A DNA stretch of 64,000 nucleotides from Paraspadella gotoi (Eukaryota > Chaetognatha). Position numbers and translations under genes: made by a program. The notes under the pieces are model-generated. The model worked only from the letters and a program-made list of their open reading frames with translations, made no database searches and was not told the origin of the DNA. The first letter of the stretch is position 1. Each line of letters begins with the position of its first letter. The stretch lies in the NCBI GenBank assembly GCA_051294375.1, contig CM119266.1, forward strand, positions 25,126,659 to 25,190,658, read 5' to 3'. This document shows positions 12,414 to 33,175 of this stretch, in pieces.

Positions 12414-14745
12414 GAGTTCTGTTTTCTTTCTTTTTTTCTTTTTTTCTGATCAAATTCGATTTCGGTTTTAAAAAAGTCATCAGACGAACACGCGAGACGA
12501 CGCGGACGATGACGACGATGACGAGACGACAAACGTCCATTCCGTCGAGAACTTACTTTTTCCCCTTTTCAATTTACTTGTCTAATTACATCATATCTAA
12601 TTTATTTATTTTATTTATTTTGTTTAAAGTGTAATTCTCTACCTCTCTTTACGCTAAACCTTATGTTTTCACGTGATTCTTACCTCAAATCTAATTTCGC
12701 CTTTCAACTCGTCAAACAGACACCTTAGCTGTCTCTACATCAGTCCTCCCTCTATCTAGTTTAAATCTTGAGTCATTGAAAGAGCGACGTTTCGCGCTAA
12801 CGTAAATAACGCGGCCCGACTCTCTTCCTCTCTTCTCTCTCTCTCCTCTCTCGTCTCTCTCATCTTTCCGGGCCGGAAGTAGCGTCAACACAACGGCAGG
12901 GATAACTTTGGGTCACGGTGCATTAAACGCGGAGAAGAGCAGCAGGACTAGAGGAGGAAGAAAAGGGAAAAGGAGGAAGAAAGTAAAAAAGGGGAACAAG
13001 AAAAGAAAACAGGTATTTACCGTAGATGGGATTCCGCCCGATCCGTTTTCCCTCCATGATTTTTCGATTTTCGTTCCGTCACGCGATGACACGAACCGGC
13101 CGGGTCCGGCCGGCTCAAGGAATTCTTTGAGGCCGGTTTTAACGGATCGAATCTGCAGAATTTGCCTCAAATTTTTATTTTTAGCATACCTTAACTTACA
13201 ATCTTTCCTTTCTTCCTTCAGTTCTTCCTTACTCCTTTAATTTTTCTCCGCTACTTTTACTCGCGTCATTCCTTCTTTTTCTTTTTTTCTTAAATTTCCA
13301 CTAACATTTTACCCTTGCCTTTTTTTTTTGCTTTCTCGCTTCGATATTTATCTTCCTTCCTCTCCTACCTTAAATAGTCCTCCATTCTTTCTTCCTTTCC
13401 TTCCTTTCCTTTCCTTTCCTTTGCCTTTCTCCGAAAAAGTATTTCCTTTTTTTTTGAACTTGTACATATTTTTTTTTCCTCCACCAGTTTTTCCCTTTTT
13501 TTTTACGTTGAGCTGGGCAGGAATTTAACGGCCTTCTCTTTTTCTTATTCCGATTTCGTCTCGTTAATGTTTCATCCCTTTTTTCCGTCCTTCTCGCAAA
13601 CATCCTTGCATATTTGGCAGTTTGAAGTTTCCTGGTCATTTATCTTTTGTTGTAACCTTTGTACGCGGGATCGATTTGAGATTTGAACGCGGAGGCAAGA
13701 CAGTCCAAATTAACTAATCTTAAATTAGCTTGTCGATTTAAATTTTGTCATATTTTGCTCACGTTCTAAGCCTTGCTTATTAATTTTCATCACAATTTTT
13801 TAATTTGTAATATAAATTTCTAGTTCATCAATCATTCATCAATATGGGGAAAATGGTATTGTAGATGGCAATGTCCTCTGGGAGACCGAAACGCAAAAGT
13901 CGGCTTTCTGTAAAGCGTTAGGCTCGAAGACTTCATGCCAGAATGCTTTGGTCACGAGTCGGTAATTCACATGGCCAACGAATTCAATGGCAAAAAAACT
14001 TGAAGGTGAGATTACATTTCTTATCATAACGTACTTGGATAATTAGGAAAATAAGCAAACATGGGAATCTTTATTTTCGTATCGGATTTTAACGCATCAG
14101 CCCTCCCCGATGCTGACATATATTTAATTAATTTGATCCGGCTCGTCTGTTCAATTGGCTTTTTATAGAATGCACGTCGTCCGTATATGTAATAGTATAC
14201 TATCGTTGTTTTGCTTTCCTTTTTCATTTCTCGTTTTAAATCAATTCCACTTCCTGTCATCGTTGGCGAGCCAGTGCCCCCGAACTTTGGAGGAACCGTC
14301 CGGGTTCGCCCGACAGACTGCCCCGTCCACCCCATCCCCCCTGTTTTGGCCCCCCCCCCCCGCTTATTCTTCTCGCTCGACCGTAGCCGACGCGACCAGG
14401 AAAACGTTTCGGCTCAATCTTAATAATTTATTTCGGAATTTCGGGAAAAAGAGGAAGCTATGTGCGATGAAGAGTTGGAGGAAAGGAAGATAGGGAAGGA
14501 TAAGGGGGTGAGAGGAAGAGGGAGAGAGAGGAAGAAACGAAAAAAGGAGAGAGAGAGTTAAAAGTATACTGTGAAGAGGAAGGGTAGGGGGAAAAGAAGA
14601 TGAAATACGCGAGTGTAACATCTTTAACAGGATTGGAAGAAATTCGAAGAAGAAGAAAAAAATAGTGAGAAGCGGGAAAAGGGGAAAAAAACACGGAGGC
14701 GGAAATAGAGGAAAGAAGACAACCGAAAGAATGGGAGAGAGAGAT

Positions 14746-14819
<74 letters not shown>

Positions 14820-15573
14820 AGAGAGGACAGGAGAGAAGAGACCTAGACCGGTGTCTATAAAGAAAAGATTAATGAATGAATGAAAAAGGTTTAACAAATT
14901 GAGGCTTTTGGGAGACAGTGGCTGCCATAAACGAGTCTCAACGTCGGCAAAGTGAAGGGAAGTAATGAGGGGAAAAAAAGGGAGGAGTAAAATGTGAGGA
15001 TAAGAAAAGAGGTAAAATCGTTGTGATGAGCAAAGTGTGAGGGAAGGTATTTGTGAAGATAAGAGACGTGAAATTGTGATTGAAGCCTCAATGGAAATTG
15101 GAAGAAAATTTAGCTCGTTACAGAAAAGGATTAAGCGATTGAGAATTCAGTGATCATTGAAATCGTAAAATTATTTTTTTCAGTTTGCTTCAACCTCGGC
15201 ATCTAATTCTGATTTCCGGCGTTTTAACCTTTTTTCCTAGCCGCTTTTGCTTTGAAATAATCAAGCAACAAATTAAACTCGCGTAAAAAAAAAAAAAAAA
15301 AAACCAGAAAATGAACCAAAGGGCCCCCCTTTTTTTCATTATGAAAGGAGAAAGCCAAAAACCATCTTTCTTTTTCCAAACTTTTTCTTTTTTTTTTTTG
15401 TTTGTCAAAACGGCGGACGCGAGAGAAAGAGAATTAATCTTCTTTAACCATCCGTCGCTGTAATCGTGTTCTTTTGTAAAAGTAAAGTCAGTTCGTTTTT
15501 AAAGTCGTTCAGGCAGACAAAAAAAATCGTACAGGGTCGTCCCGTCGTCATTTGTTTTTAACGTTAACTTAAC
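12414..15573. other. Noncoding stretch with no supported gene
   Basis: AT-rich and pyrimidine-rich sequence with a GA tract at about 14736-14826. Two short patches have some coding character (about 13026-13150 minus and 13850-13960), but neither joins in phase to the collagen exons on either side. I see no supported gene. Confidence 0.5.
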
Positions 15574-15628
15574 CCTGTGTCCCTTCGCTCCGGGAAGTCC
15601 AGGCATTCCAAGGGGAACCGCGTTTGCC
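15574..15628 (-). CDS. Chain P helix exon with N-terminal cross-link site (one extra base)
   Basis: On the minus strand a tag acceptor and gttaag donor bound 55 bp. With one base removed from the TTCCCCTT run it becomes a standard 54-bp exon reading GKRGSLGMPGLPGAKGHR. The KGHR motif is the conserved helical lysine cross-link site of fibrillar collagens. The homologous segment of chain M (58864-59071) reads [18 protein letters not shown]. This exon should precede the 99-bp exon (4367 or 8793), yet it lies on the strand opposite to the rest of the chain P gene. Its identity as a collagen exon is secure. The single-base excess is probably a sequence error. Confidence 0.75.
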
Positions 15629-15916
15629 CTACGAAGGAAAGCAAGAAAATTAGAGCATCGCAGAGCTAATGGGATATATAAATATATCTGGCATAATTAT
15701 ATTTAAAAGTCCAAACGCAATCTCGACTGAAATTCAAATCGTTTTTCTTATCCGTCGATCGCCTCCTCTCTCGTCGCCGAATGGTAATTTTCTGTTTTTA
15801 CCATCCTTATTCGCTCAGTGACAGATGATGAATTACGTAATTAATTTATGACTCTCTCTCTCTCTCTCTCATGTCTCCTACTCATCTCTCTCTCCTTCTC
15901 AGGTCTCTCTCATCTC

Positions 15917-15960
<44 letters not shown>

Positions 15961-16505
15961 CTCTCGCGTCTTGAAAAAATTTGCGCATCCTGACGCCTCC
16001 AATATATTTGGACCTAATGAGAAAGTCGCAAAGGGTAATAAATATATAAATTTGTTAAATTAGCAAAAATATTTCAAAACTTTTTAAGTATAAATTAGAA
16101 ACAGCAAATTTGCTCTTCCGATCGGACGGGCCCGGAAAGAATAACGAGTGACGTCCGCCTGAAAAAGAGAGGAAGAAGTTGGTCGACTATAATCTTAGTA
16201 AATAGAGTATGTAGACATATGGACCGACTAGTTACTCAGCAACGCGCGCCCAAACGGCCCCAAGGTGCTCTCTTATTTTTTTGGAGGGGTGCTCCCTAAT
16301 CTCCACCTCTTTTGTAATAAAAAAAAAATAATACCCCATCCTGTCTCGCTCAGTCTGTCTCTGAACTTTGGGCGAGGTAGATTCGATTAAAACACATTTT
16401 CTCTGAAAAATTATTAGCTCAAAAATAATAAATTCAAGTGTTGATAAACCATTTTTGAAGAAGGGAGAAGGAGAAGGAATACAATGGAGTGAAAGGAAGA
16501 AGTAA

Positions 16506-16564
<59 letters not shown>

Positions 16565-17156
16565 AGAGCGAAGCTAAAAATCCCTTTTTTTTTTTTTTCC
16601 TATGTTAAGTACGAGATTAAGAATACTCCCTTTCTGTGTGGCATATAATCGGGAAAAAGGCGCATGGTTTTTTTTCCCATCTCTTGTTTTTTTCACTGAG
16701 AAGGACGATCCGCATTTAGTTCAATTAGAGGGGGAACGAGTGACGCGTCCTGGCGTCGATTCAAAATGATATGCGGATTCATTAATCGCATATAGAGCCC
16801 TTCCTTTGGATTCAATCAGCTAGAATATCAGTCCTCTCATTAGAACTGTTAAAGAGTTAACAATGTTGAAGAGATGTTTGTTAATTTCAATTCTAAATTT
16901 TAAATTAAAAAAATCTTCCTCGGACATTTCCTCACGTGAATCTCAAAAGTGTCCACTTTTTGAGGGCAAAGATGTTTCCGATTATTTTACTTCACGCAGA
17001 TTAAACGCAACAACAGATTCGACCAGAAATATTCCTCACAGCTGCCTCCAATGTTCACGGTAGCCTCACAAAGAGTCACGGTTAATCTTTTTGCCAGCCC
17101 GCCTGAAAGGTTAATAAAAATAAAAACCAACATAGGAGACCATAAAATGAATAAAT

Positions 17157-17217
17157 AATAATAATAATAATAATATAATAATAATAATAATAATAATATA
17201 ATAATAATAATAATAAT
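17157..17217. repeat. (ATA)n microsatellite
   Basis: About 60 bp of ATA/ATAAT trinucleotide repeats just beyond the collagen-like exon at 17.23-17.28 kb. Confidence 0.95.
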
Positions 17218-17231
17218 ACTCCCACTGGAAA

Positions 17232-17284
17232 CCGTGCAGACCCGGCCGGGGTCGGGTTGTCCGTCGGCGTCGCCGGGCTCAGCC
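17232..17284 (-). CDS. Probable chain P helix exon, frame disturbed
   Basis: A poly-T tract and tag acceptor on the minus strand lead into about 53 bp of very GC-rich sequence. One frame reads AEPGDADGQPDPG. A 54-bp exon is expected between the helix-start exon and the KGHR exon; chain M has one at 59204-59257, GNPGRDGDTGPQG. The Gly spacing here is kept only in part, so indels are likely. Position, strand and composition support it, but the exact protein cannot be read. Confidence 0.35.
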
Positions 17285-17399
17285 CTAAAAAAAAAAAACG
17301 GGTTTGGACCTTATATTAATTACATTTAATTAATATGCATAATTTCTTTTTCGATTCGAAGGTCAGTCCGCAGTAAAATTAAAAAGAACTCGCGTCTGC

Positions 17400-17582
17400 C
17401 TTGCCGCTTTGGGGCGCCAGATGTCCGGCCGGGCGGCGAGGCGACGGCTGCCCCGATCCCCGCTGCGTGCTCCCGGTCGCCGCAATCGCCCCCGCCGATC
17501 CGACAAAGCCCACCCCCGGGGAGGAACCGGGAAGGGCCTCCCCTGGTTGGTCCGCGGGGGTCCCCATTGGACCCATTTGCGC
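17400..17582 (-). CDS. Probable chain P exon near the start of the helix, frame disturbed
   Basis: A ccttcag acceptor on the minus strand opens a GC-rich segment starting AQMGPMG, which resembles the start of the main helix of fibrillar collagens. Glycine codons are abundant, but no single frame keeps a Gly every third residue. By order it would match the chain M exons at 61173 or 59443. The 3' boundary is not clear. I infer a real exon with several base errors; a decayed exon is the alternative. Confidence 0.35.
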
Positions 17583-17753
17583 CTGAAGGATGAAAAAAGT
17601 AAGTTAATTAAAAAATATATATTATAAAAACAAGTTTACTTAACAGACCGTATCCGCGACATTAATTTAAAATATATATAAATAGATATATATAAGAATA
17701 AACGTCAGAAAGGATAAACCAGGATTCTTATTTTCATCAGAAAGATTAGTTGA

Positions 17754-17798
<45 letters not shown>

Positions 17799-18369
17799 GG
17801 CAGAGGCGATATATCATTTCGAGCCCTGATTACAACAACATCCTCAGTTCGAATTCGCCAAAACATCTTTTTCCCTTCGATCGCGAGGGATTTCGCCAAA
17901 TTCAGAGATAATTAGATTCGAAAGCCCAGTTTTATAAACAGAGGCCGTTTCGGGGAATTTGAGATGATATATCGTTAATTTTTCTTTAAATATAAATATT
18001 ATTTCATTTAATTTTTTTTCTTTCAAAATCCTCGTCAAGTAAGACTGAAAATTGATTCATGATTTTAATATTAATTGGTTTAATTCATTTAATATATCAA
18101 TATGATTTTAGAGGTTTCAACTTTAAAGTTGAAATTAGTAAAATTGAAAACTATCTTTCTAAATTCGGATCTACCACACGGTAGCTAATTTCCGGGTGAC
18201 AGGAGTCACCCTTGTCATTAGAGCTGTCATACACAGTCCCACCCACCTTTGAAGCTGGGTGTAAAAACCACTAAATATTGAATTATTGGAACCGAAGTAT
18301 TTTTTTCAATGCGGAGTGCGATCCCTAATGACACGTTGACATTGTTAAGTTCGGTAAACTTAAATTCCA

Positions 18370-18560
18370 GAGTTCTTTAGCCACTTCATCCTGACCGATG
18401 TAGAGGCCGCTGGAGCTCGATCCCGATCATGATGCCGTTTAAGCTTGGGGTGCACGGCGTTGCCTTGGGTCGAGCCCGGCAACATTCCTTTCTCCTCCAA
18501 GGCAAAATCTTCGCCAGTTGTTCCAAATTATTTTCATTTCTGTCTCCCAATAATTGGCCT
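18370..18560 (-). other. Possible coding patch of unknown identity
   Basis: A GC-richer island in AT-rich surroundings. On the minus strand, after a poly-T and ag near 18565, all three frames give protein-like pieces (for example DEANYWETEMK, LEQLAKILPWRRK, GLYIGQDEVAKELWNL) with no single open frame. Given the nearby indels it may be an exon with errors, possibly a 5' exon of chain P. No family was recognised. Confidence 0.2.
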
Positions 18561-18607
18561 CATCTGTCTAAAAAAATGAGCGAGAGGAAGAGTGAGAGAG
18601 AGAGAGA

Positions 18608-18609
18608 AA

Positions 18610-18665
<56 letters not shown>

Positions 18666-18667
18666 AG
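18608..18667. repeat. (GAAA)n microsatellite
   Basis: About fifteen AAAG units in a row. Confidence 0.95.
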
Positions 18668-18728
18668 CCGTATGCACTTAGTTTAACAGCAAGTTTTTAA
18701 CCGAGATGGAGGAGAAAGATTTAAAAAA

Positions 18729-18767
<39 letters not shown>

Positions 18768-19026
18768 TTGAGAAGAAGATAGAGAGCAAGATGAAAAGAA
18801 GAGGAGTAAAAAGAAAAAAACATTGAAGAGAGAAACAGAGAAAGGAAAGTGATAAAAGTTGCCGCAAAAAAAAAAAGAGCAAAAAGAATTTAAAATATGG
18901 CGAAGATTCGACCGTGGCGACCTCAGCAGGAAAAAGAAAAAAAACGACCGGCGAAAAGAGAAAGAAAAAAAACACCGACAAATATTTCCCTGACTTAAAA
19001 AAAAGCAAAGTCGATGAGAGAGAGGA

Positions 19027-19085
<59 letters not shown>

Positions 19086-19613
19086 CCCATCGTATTCCAT
19101 TAACCTCGAAGCCGTGATTCCATCCCCTCTACCGGAACCAGCCTCTCGGGTCATTAGTTCTGTCTTCCACCGCCGATTTTCGTCGGCCAGGCGATGAACC
19201 CAGAAACGGTATTTCTCCATCCATCTCCGTATTTTGAGTATTTAGTGTATTTAAGTACTGTATTCTCCAGTCGGAGTCAAATTTCTTACTCTGTTCTATA
19301 AATATTTTTCCAGAGTTTATTATGCGTAATAGAATAAACTGCGAAGCAAATATTTTTCGGGAGAAAAGGGAATACATTCATTTTTTTTTCTTTTTCCAAA
19401 AAAATAATTTTTTTTGAATTTCATTTTTGCCAAAATTAAGAAAATGATTCATTCGAGAGATTCCAATGACTATGATATGGAATAAAATTGAATTTAATTC
19501 TCCCAAAACCAATAAGACTTTAAATTTCTCCTTGTAAAAAACGTACAAATATTTCTTAAATTAGAGTCTTAACTTCTCATGAACATTTCCTTCCCCCCTT
19601 CTCCCCTAATCAG

Positions 19614-27656
<8,043 letters not shown>

Positions 27657-27970
27657 TGCGGACGGACGGACGGACCCGACGGATTTTTTTTTTTTTTTCG
27701 GCTCCGGAACTTCGGCCGATTTTCTCGGCCGGCGACGCCGGAAGAAAAAAAAAAAGGAAAGACTCGAGGGAAGCGACGAAATAGGAAAAGTGATCACTTT
27801 TTTTTATAAAGACGACGAAATACAAAAATGGGGAAAAAAACAAAACGAAAAACAAAACTCATACTAGAAACGACGTCGACTAAGAACGAGGACGAGTCTC
27901 GTTTCTCCCCCTGGCGGCGACGAAATCGTCGCCGAAAGAAAAAGAACTGCCATCTAAGCGGCGGGGAAGA

Positions 27971-27973
<3 letters not shown>

Positions 27974-28052
<79 letters not shown>
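27974..28052. repeat. (CT)n tract in the presumed 3' UTR of chain P
   Basis: About 80 bp of CT repeats some 320 bp after the chain P stop codon. Confidence 0.9.
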
Positions 28053-28053
<1 letters not shown>

Positions 28054-28439
28054 TAGTACGCGGCATCTTTCTCGATGTTTTTCCCCGCCGCGTCTTTTTT
28101 TTCCAAGTTTTTTTTTTATTAATTTTCGAGAGTCTCTCAAAAGATGAAAACGGATTTGTTTCTTCCGATTCGTTTAACTCCCTTAAGAAGGCGCCATCTT
28201 GTTTTTTTTTTTCTCTTTTAATGTGGGAGGAAAAACGTCTAATGAAAAATGATAAAAAAAATTCCATCGATCGCAACTAGTTGTGGAGACGAAGTCCCCT
28301 AATTTCTTTCTTATTTTTTTTTAAATTTGTCCCTTAATTTTTTTTTCACCCCCTCCCAGCTTCACCCATCGCATTCGCGAAACGCGTGTACACACCGTGC
28401 CTTAACATTCGCACGCTTCAAACATAACTACTTCTTTAA

Positions 28440-28450
28440 AATAAAATAAA
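28440..28450 (+). terminator. Candidate polyadenylation signals of chain P
   Basis: Two overlapping AATAAA hexamers about 785 bp after the stop codon, followed by T-rich sequence. Another AATAAA occurs near 29170. Which is used cannot be told from sequence. Confidence 0.4.
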
Positions 28451-30755
28451 TCTACTTAATACTTGTTATCGTGCACGAATTGTTTATATTTTTTTGGTTT
28501 TTTTTTTAAGTAGAGTATTTATGTTGTGTCCAGGGAATACGTTTTACACCTACGCAATATATACAACAAATATTTTTCCAAATCGTTCATTGTTTGATTC
28601 GTTTTAACTAAATGCTCCATTCTTTACAAAATTATTGAACAGCCACAAGAATATTGTACAGATTGTCAGATTAGAAATCTTTTTTTTTTGTCCGTTGATG
28701 TTAATGTAGTTAAAATAAATCATTTTTGAGTTAGTCATATCTCATGCTTAAGATACATATATGCGATCGAATGTTATGTATAGGTTTTATACATCGTGTT
28801 GCTCGTCTCAAATCTCATGTTTGTAATTGGTTATTTAATAAGAATTACTGTTACGTGATCCAAGTTGCATACTTTTTATGTGATCAGTTTTCCCAGCGAG
28901 TTTTTACCACAGTATCGAGTCAGATTGCTTTCACTGCCCTTTTAAAAAAAAAAACTTAACCGATTCAATAGGCGATAATTTTTCACGAAATGATGCCTAC
29001 GATGTCAACCAAATAAGAGCCCTAAGGTGCCAATATTGTTTTTTTTTTTTTTTTTTTGCTTTTCTTAACCGCATCGCCAACAGCATTTTCTCCATTTCGA
29101 CATCCATCCAATTGTATCCTTTTTTTCTTATCCTTAGGCCGAAATTTGTATCATTTTATTTCATATCGGAATAAAATGATATTCGTTCGTGCTCCGGCCT
29201 TTTCGATTCTAATGGTGCTAACAATGTGTACACTGTACAGTGAATATACAATTTGTAGACCTTCGACGTATAACTATTACTAAACTGATGTTCACACGGG
29301 AAATCAGCTAATTCTCAAAATTAATCCTTTTTTTTTATTTTGCTAAATGTTTTTAAAAAATAATGGGCAACCGTTCAATCCGCAATAACGCTTCTTCTCT
29401 CTATTATTTTTTTTATGTGAAATCGTTAAACTTTTTTTTTCTTTGGCCGCATTATAAAAAAAAATAGTTTGAACATTTGGAAACGAACTTTTTGACGCAT
29501 CTTCGTATTGACTGAGGAAATGACGAATGCTAGACCAAATGTTCCGACAACAAAAATTCATTTTCATAGTTGAAGCCCCTTCCTACCCAAAAAAAATTTG
29601 CTGTGAACTGCCGACTTAATTCATGTTTTTTTTTTAATTCGGGTCTCTTGAAAACGTTTGTTAGCGAATTTAATGGGACCGAAATCACGACATTTTTATG
29701 CATAGAATTTCCGAGTTTTTTCTATTTTATTATTAAAAAAATGAATGAGTTTTAACAGTGAGAAACAATTAAAAATGAAAGGAGTTTTCTAGCAAGGACA
29801 TTTGGTTATAGTAGATGAGCCCGTTTTATGATATAAATCAGATAGTAATATCAGATGAAAATTGAATTAATTAATTGAGAGAGAGAGAATGATGAGCAAA
29901 TTGATCAATGTTCAGTATATCGAAGCAGTACAAAATTTCAAAAAAGTAAACAGCTGTCAATTTTAGAGATTTCACCAAATTGTCAAAATATTTATCAGAA
30001 CAATGGCTCTCTTTTCGTAGAGCGCCCCATTTCTGTTCCTTTATTCCGGAATATAATTTTAATCTTAATACTTAGTTTACACATGTTTTTAAACCTGCAA
30101 TCCAATTAATTAAGTTAATTAATGTAACAGTTTAATTTGTGAATTATCTGAAATGAGATTGAGTTCCTCAATCTCATTTGCATATTGTCGTATTCTGATT
30201 AAGCTTTGATAAATTATTATATTTTTTAATTCTGAATTTAATATAAAATGGGGCGTTTTGGAAAAATAAGGCTCAACCGACTAAAAAGAACATTAAAGTT
30301 GTACGTGTTCGCAGAGCGATTTTAAGGAGAATAAAATATTTTCTTTAAAAGAAGAAATTTTTTCACTTTAAATATTTAATAAACGCGCAATGGACTAAAA
30401 AATCAAAATTAGTAAAGAAAAAATAACAAATCAAACAACAGACAATAACAGCGAAAAAAAGCTTTATCAAAAAAGAAAAAAAAAAGAAGGTAAAAGGTTG
30501 AAAACCCATCGCCATTTGTGGTTGTATTACTGATTGTGGTTGTATTACCGATTCGTGGATCAACAGTTCGGAGTCAAGGGGAGAAGGCGTAAAAAAAAAC
30601 CGTCTGCTATTTTTCCAGTTTGGCCTCGTGATCATGACCCCGCAGATCCAAGATTTGACCCTTTGATCCAGGCTTGACTCTTTGAACCCGACGAGACCCT
30701 TGGACACCGCTTCACTCTTTTCAATCCATGGGACTACAACGTTTAAATGAGCTCG

Positions 30756-30793
<38 letters not shown>

Positions 30794-31189
30794 TCGGCCA
30801 AATTTGTTGTATAATGGATCAGAGGTTTCGTCTTAAACTTTTTGTCTCCATCCCGTCTCGACAGATATATAATTCTCATTAATCACCGAGCTCGTTTTGT
30901 TTAGTAGATTAATAATTTACAAATTTTTACTATTTCAAGTAGGCGTTAATGGGGGAAGAATAAGAAAACAAAAAAAGCGACGAGATTTTTAAATGGGGGT
31001 GAGAAAAAACTTAATGATACATAAAAAAAAGAAATGTATTTCATATTTCTTATTAATTTTAATCATATTCATATTTTTGCAGTCGTAAGTTGTGAGCAAT
31101 GGGTCATGATTTCGTGAATAATTTCTTAATTTTGGGGGGATTTTATAATTTTCTACTTTTCTTTTTATTTAATATTTCGTCATCTTCTA
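28451..31189. other. Intergenic AT-rich stretch
   Basis: Poly-A and poly-T runs, one CT tract near 30757-30791, and no open frame with coding character. I see nothing else here. Confidence 0.6.
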
Positions 31190-31515
31190 AATCCACAACC
31201 TCATCTTCACAACCCACTTTCTCATCTTCTCAACCCACATCATCTTCCCACCCACGTGTTCATTCTTCTCCTCAACCACTTTCATCTTCTCAACCCACTT
31301 TCTCATCTCTCACAATCTCTTCAAACCCACTTCTTCTTCTAACCCACATCATCTTCACAAACCCACTTTCTCATCTTCTCAACCCACTCATCTTCAACCA
31401 ACTTTTTCATCTTCTCAACCCACCTCATCTTCAACACAACTTTTCGATCCTCTCAACCCACATCATCTTCACAACCCACTTTCTCATCTTCTCATCCCTC
31501 TTTCATCTCCTCTGG
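31190..31515. repeat. Minisatellite of CATCTTCTCAACCCAC-type units
   Basis: Degenerate tandem repeats of about 17-23 bp built on CATCTTC(T)CAACCCAC(TTT). The long Ser/Thr/Pro open frame over it is a product of the repeat, not a gene. Confidence 0.85.
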
Positions 31516-31635
31516 GCTAAAACTCCCCACGTTCATCCCCCTTCTCCCCCACATCCCTCCGCCCCCACTACTCTGCCCTGTTCTTCGTCCTCTTCTCAAC
31601 CTGACCCTCATTAATTTCATCGAAAAAATGTTTGA

Positions 31636-31676
<41 letters not shown>
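31636..31676. repeat. (ACG)n microsatellite
   Basis: About thirteen GAC/ACG trinucleotide units. Confidence 0.95.
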
Positions 31677-31747
31677 AGGTGAGAAACGAACTTTCGCAGA
31701 CTCGCCGGTAGGAAGAGACTCGCTCTCTATTTTAACCACGCAAAACC

Positions 31748-31845
31748 TCTCTCTCTCTCCTCACTCTCTCTCTCTCCTCTCTCTCCTCTCTCTCCTCTCT
31801 CTCTCTCTCTTCTCTCTCTTTTCTCTCTCTCTCTCTCTCCCTCTT
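31748..31845. repeat. CT-rich microsatellite
   Basis: About 100 bp of CT repeats with CTC and TTC interruptions, upstream of the unknown multi-exon gene. Confidence 0.9.
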
Positions 31846-32332
31846 TTTCTCTTTCCCTTCTTTACCAAAGTGCAGTTGTTGCGAAACGATGATTTGTGAT
31901 CTTGTTCTGCTCCGACTAAAACTCCTGCTCTTAAAATATCTACATTTTTTTAATATTTTAATATTTTTCTAAAAATATTAATCATCTTTTTTTATCACAA
32001 AAAAAATTTGGCAGGCAAATAGTTTTTAATATTTTTTTTCTTCTCATTTTTGCTAATGGCCAGTCACAGACGCGGCAAAAACGAATTTACACCCCCTCAT
32101 ACCCGGCATATAAAAAAAAGGCCTCTAGAAAAAAAATTTTGAGTTATTAAAAAAATGTTTGGCCGACCCTTAACACAAAGCACCGTCTCCTTTTTTGAGA
32201 CTTGAGATTTTTTGATCTGATTGGGATTTTGTTTTTCCCATTTGATTCAATTTTTGCCCTTAACTTTCTCAGCCCATACGATTTTTATTCGTGTGAGAGA
32301 GAAGAGAGAGGAGAGAGAGAGAGAGAGAGAGA

Positions 32333-32373
<41 letters not shown>

Positions 32374-32640
32374 TAAAGAAGCGGAAAGAGGGTTTACGAA
32401 GACCATTTTCCAGAGCCTAAACTTGAAGCCAAACCTCGGTTGTAATTAATCAAAGTTAAAAAAATATTTCTCCTCGATCCTCCTCGTCTTCTGACGGCGG
32501 CTTAGATCGATAGGGTATCGCTTTTAAAAAAAATAAATACAATTTATAAAATCGTCAACATCGTGGATGAAGGAAGAGAAAAGCTGATGTTCATCATTCT
32601 GTAAATTCTGACCAAGTAAGTTGAAATCTCTCTCTCCTCT

Positions 32641-32708
<68 letters not shown>

Positions 32709-33045
32709 AAGCCAGCGGACACGTACATCACACCAAGCGCGCAAACTCCTAATAAAAACGTACGCGCCTCGACGGTTTGTTCAAGCGTGGACGAAGGTTC
32801 CTCCGCCCCATCCGTCCCCCCCCCATACGCCCGAAAGGTTCCATCAAGTCACGAAATTCGCCGCCTCCATCTCTCTCCCTTTTTTTACTGCTCCACGTTT
32901 GTGACTTTCTGCTCCTCCTCCTTCTCCTCCTCCGCCCAGGATCACAGCTTTTCCTCTTCAATTCAAACCCCCCCCAAACTTACCCCAATTAAAATCCCCC
33001 CCTTCTTTCCCTTACACTTCCCCTCACCCCGAAAAGCCTCTCGCC

Positions 33046-33175
33046 ATGAAGCGGCGCCAATTTCGGGCGGCGCCCTTCGTGACGCCGCTGTTCACGGCGG
33101 CGCAGGGTGAGGAGAACGACGCCTTCAATCGAGTCATGATTCCGAGGACGCGGCAGCAGGACAAGTTTAAAAAAA
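33046..33175 (+). CDS. Unknown gene, first coding exon
   Basis: The ATG opens MKRRQFRAAPFVTPLF and the exon runs to a gtaggg donor after an A run, leaving one base. That base plus GC of the exon at 36060 makes a serine codon. An alternative gtgagg donor inside it at 33107 gives the same phase with a shorter exon. The region upstream is CT-rich, as in many 5' UTRs here. The start choice rests on this being the first ATG in the open frame. Confidence 0.5.

Noticed and set aside
12913-13170. Minus-strand patch reading SVKTGLKEFLEPAGPG
   Set aside because: It looks coding over about 100 bp and has a gtaaat donor, but it cannot fit in phase between the collagen exons on either side, whose helix is already continuous. 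No partner exon was found.
13850-13960. Patch with cysteine-containing frame on the plus strand (NGIVDGNVLWETE)
   Set aside because: Considered as a VWC-like exon, but the cysteine spacing does not match and an equally open minus frame exists.
31099-31614. 171-residue Ser/Thr/Pro open frame
   Set aside because: It follows a degenerate minisatellite of CATCTTCTCAACCCAC units and has no nonrepetitive coding part.
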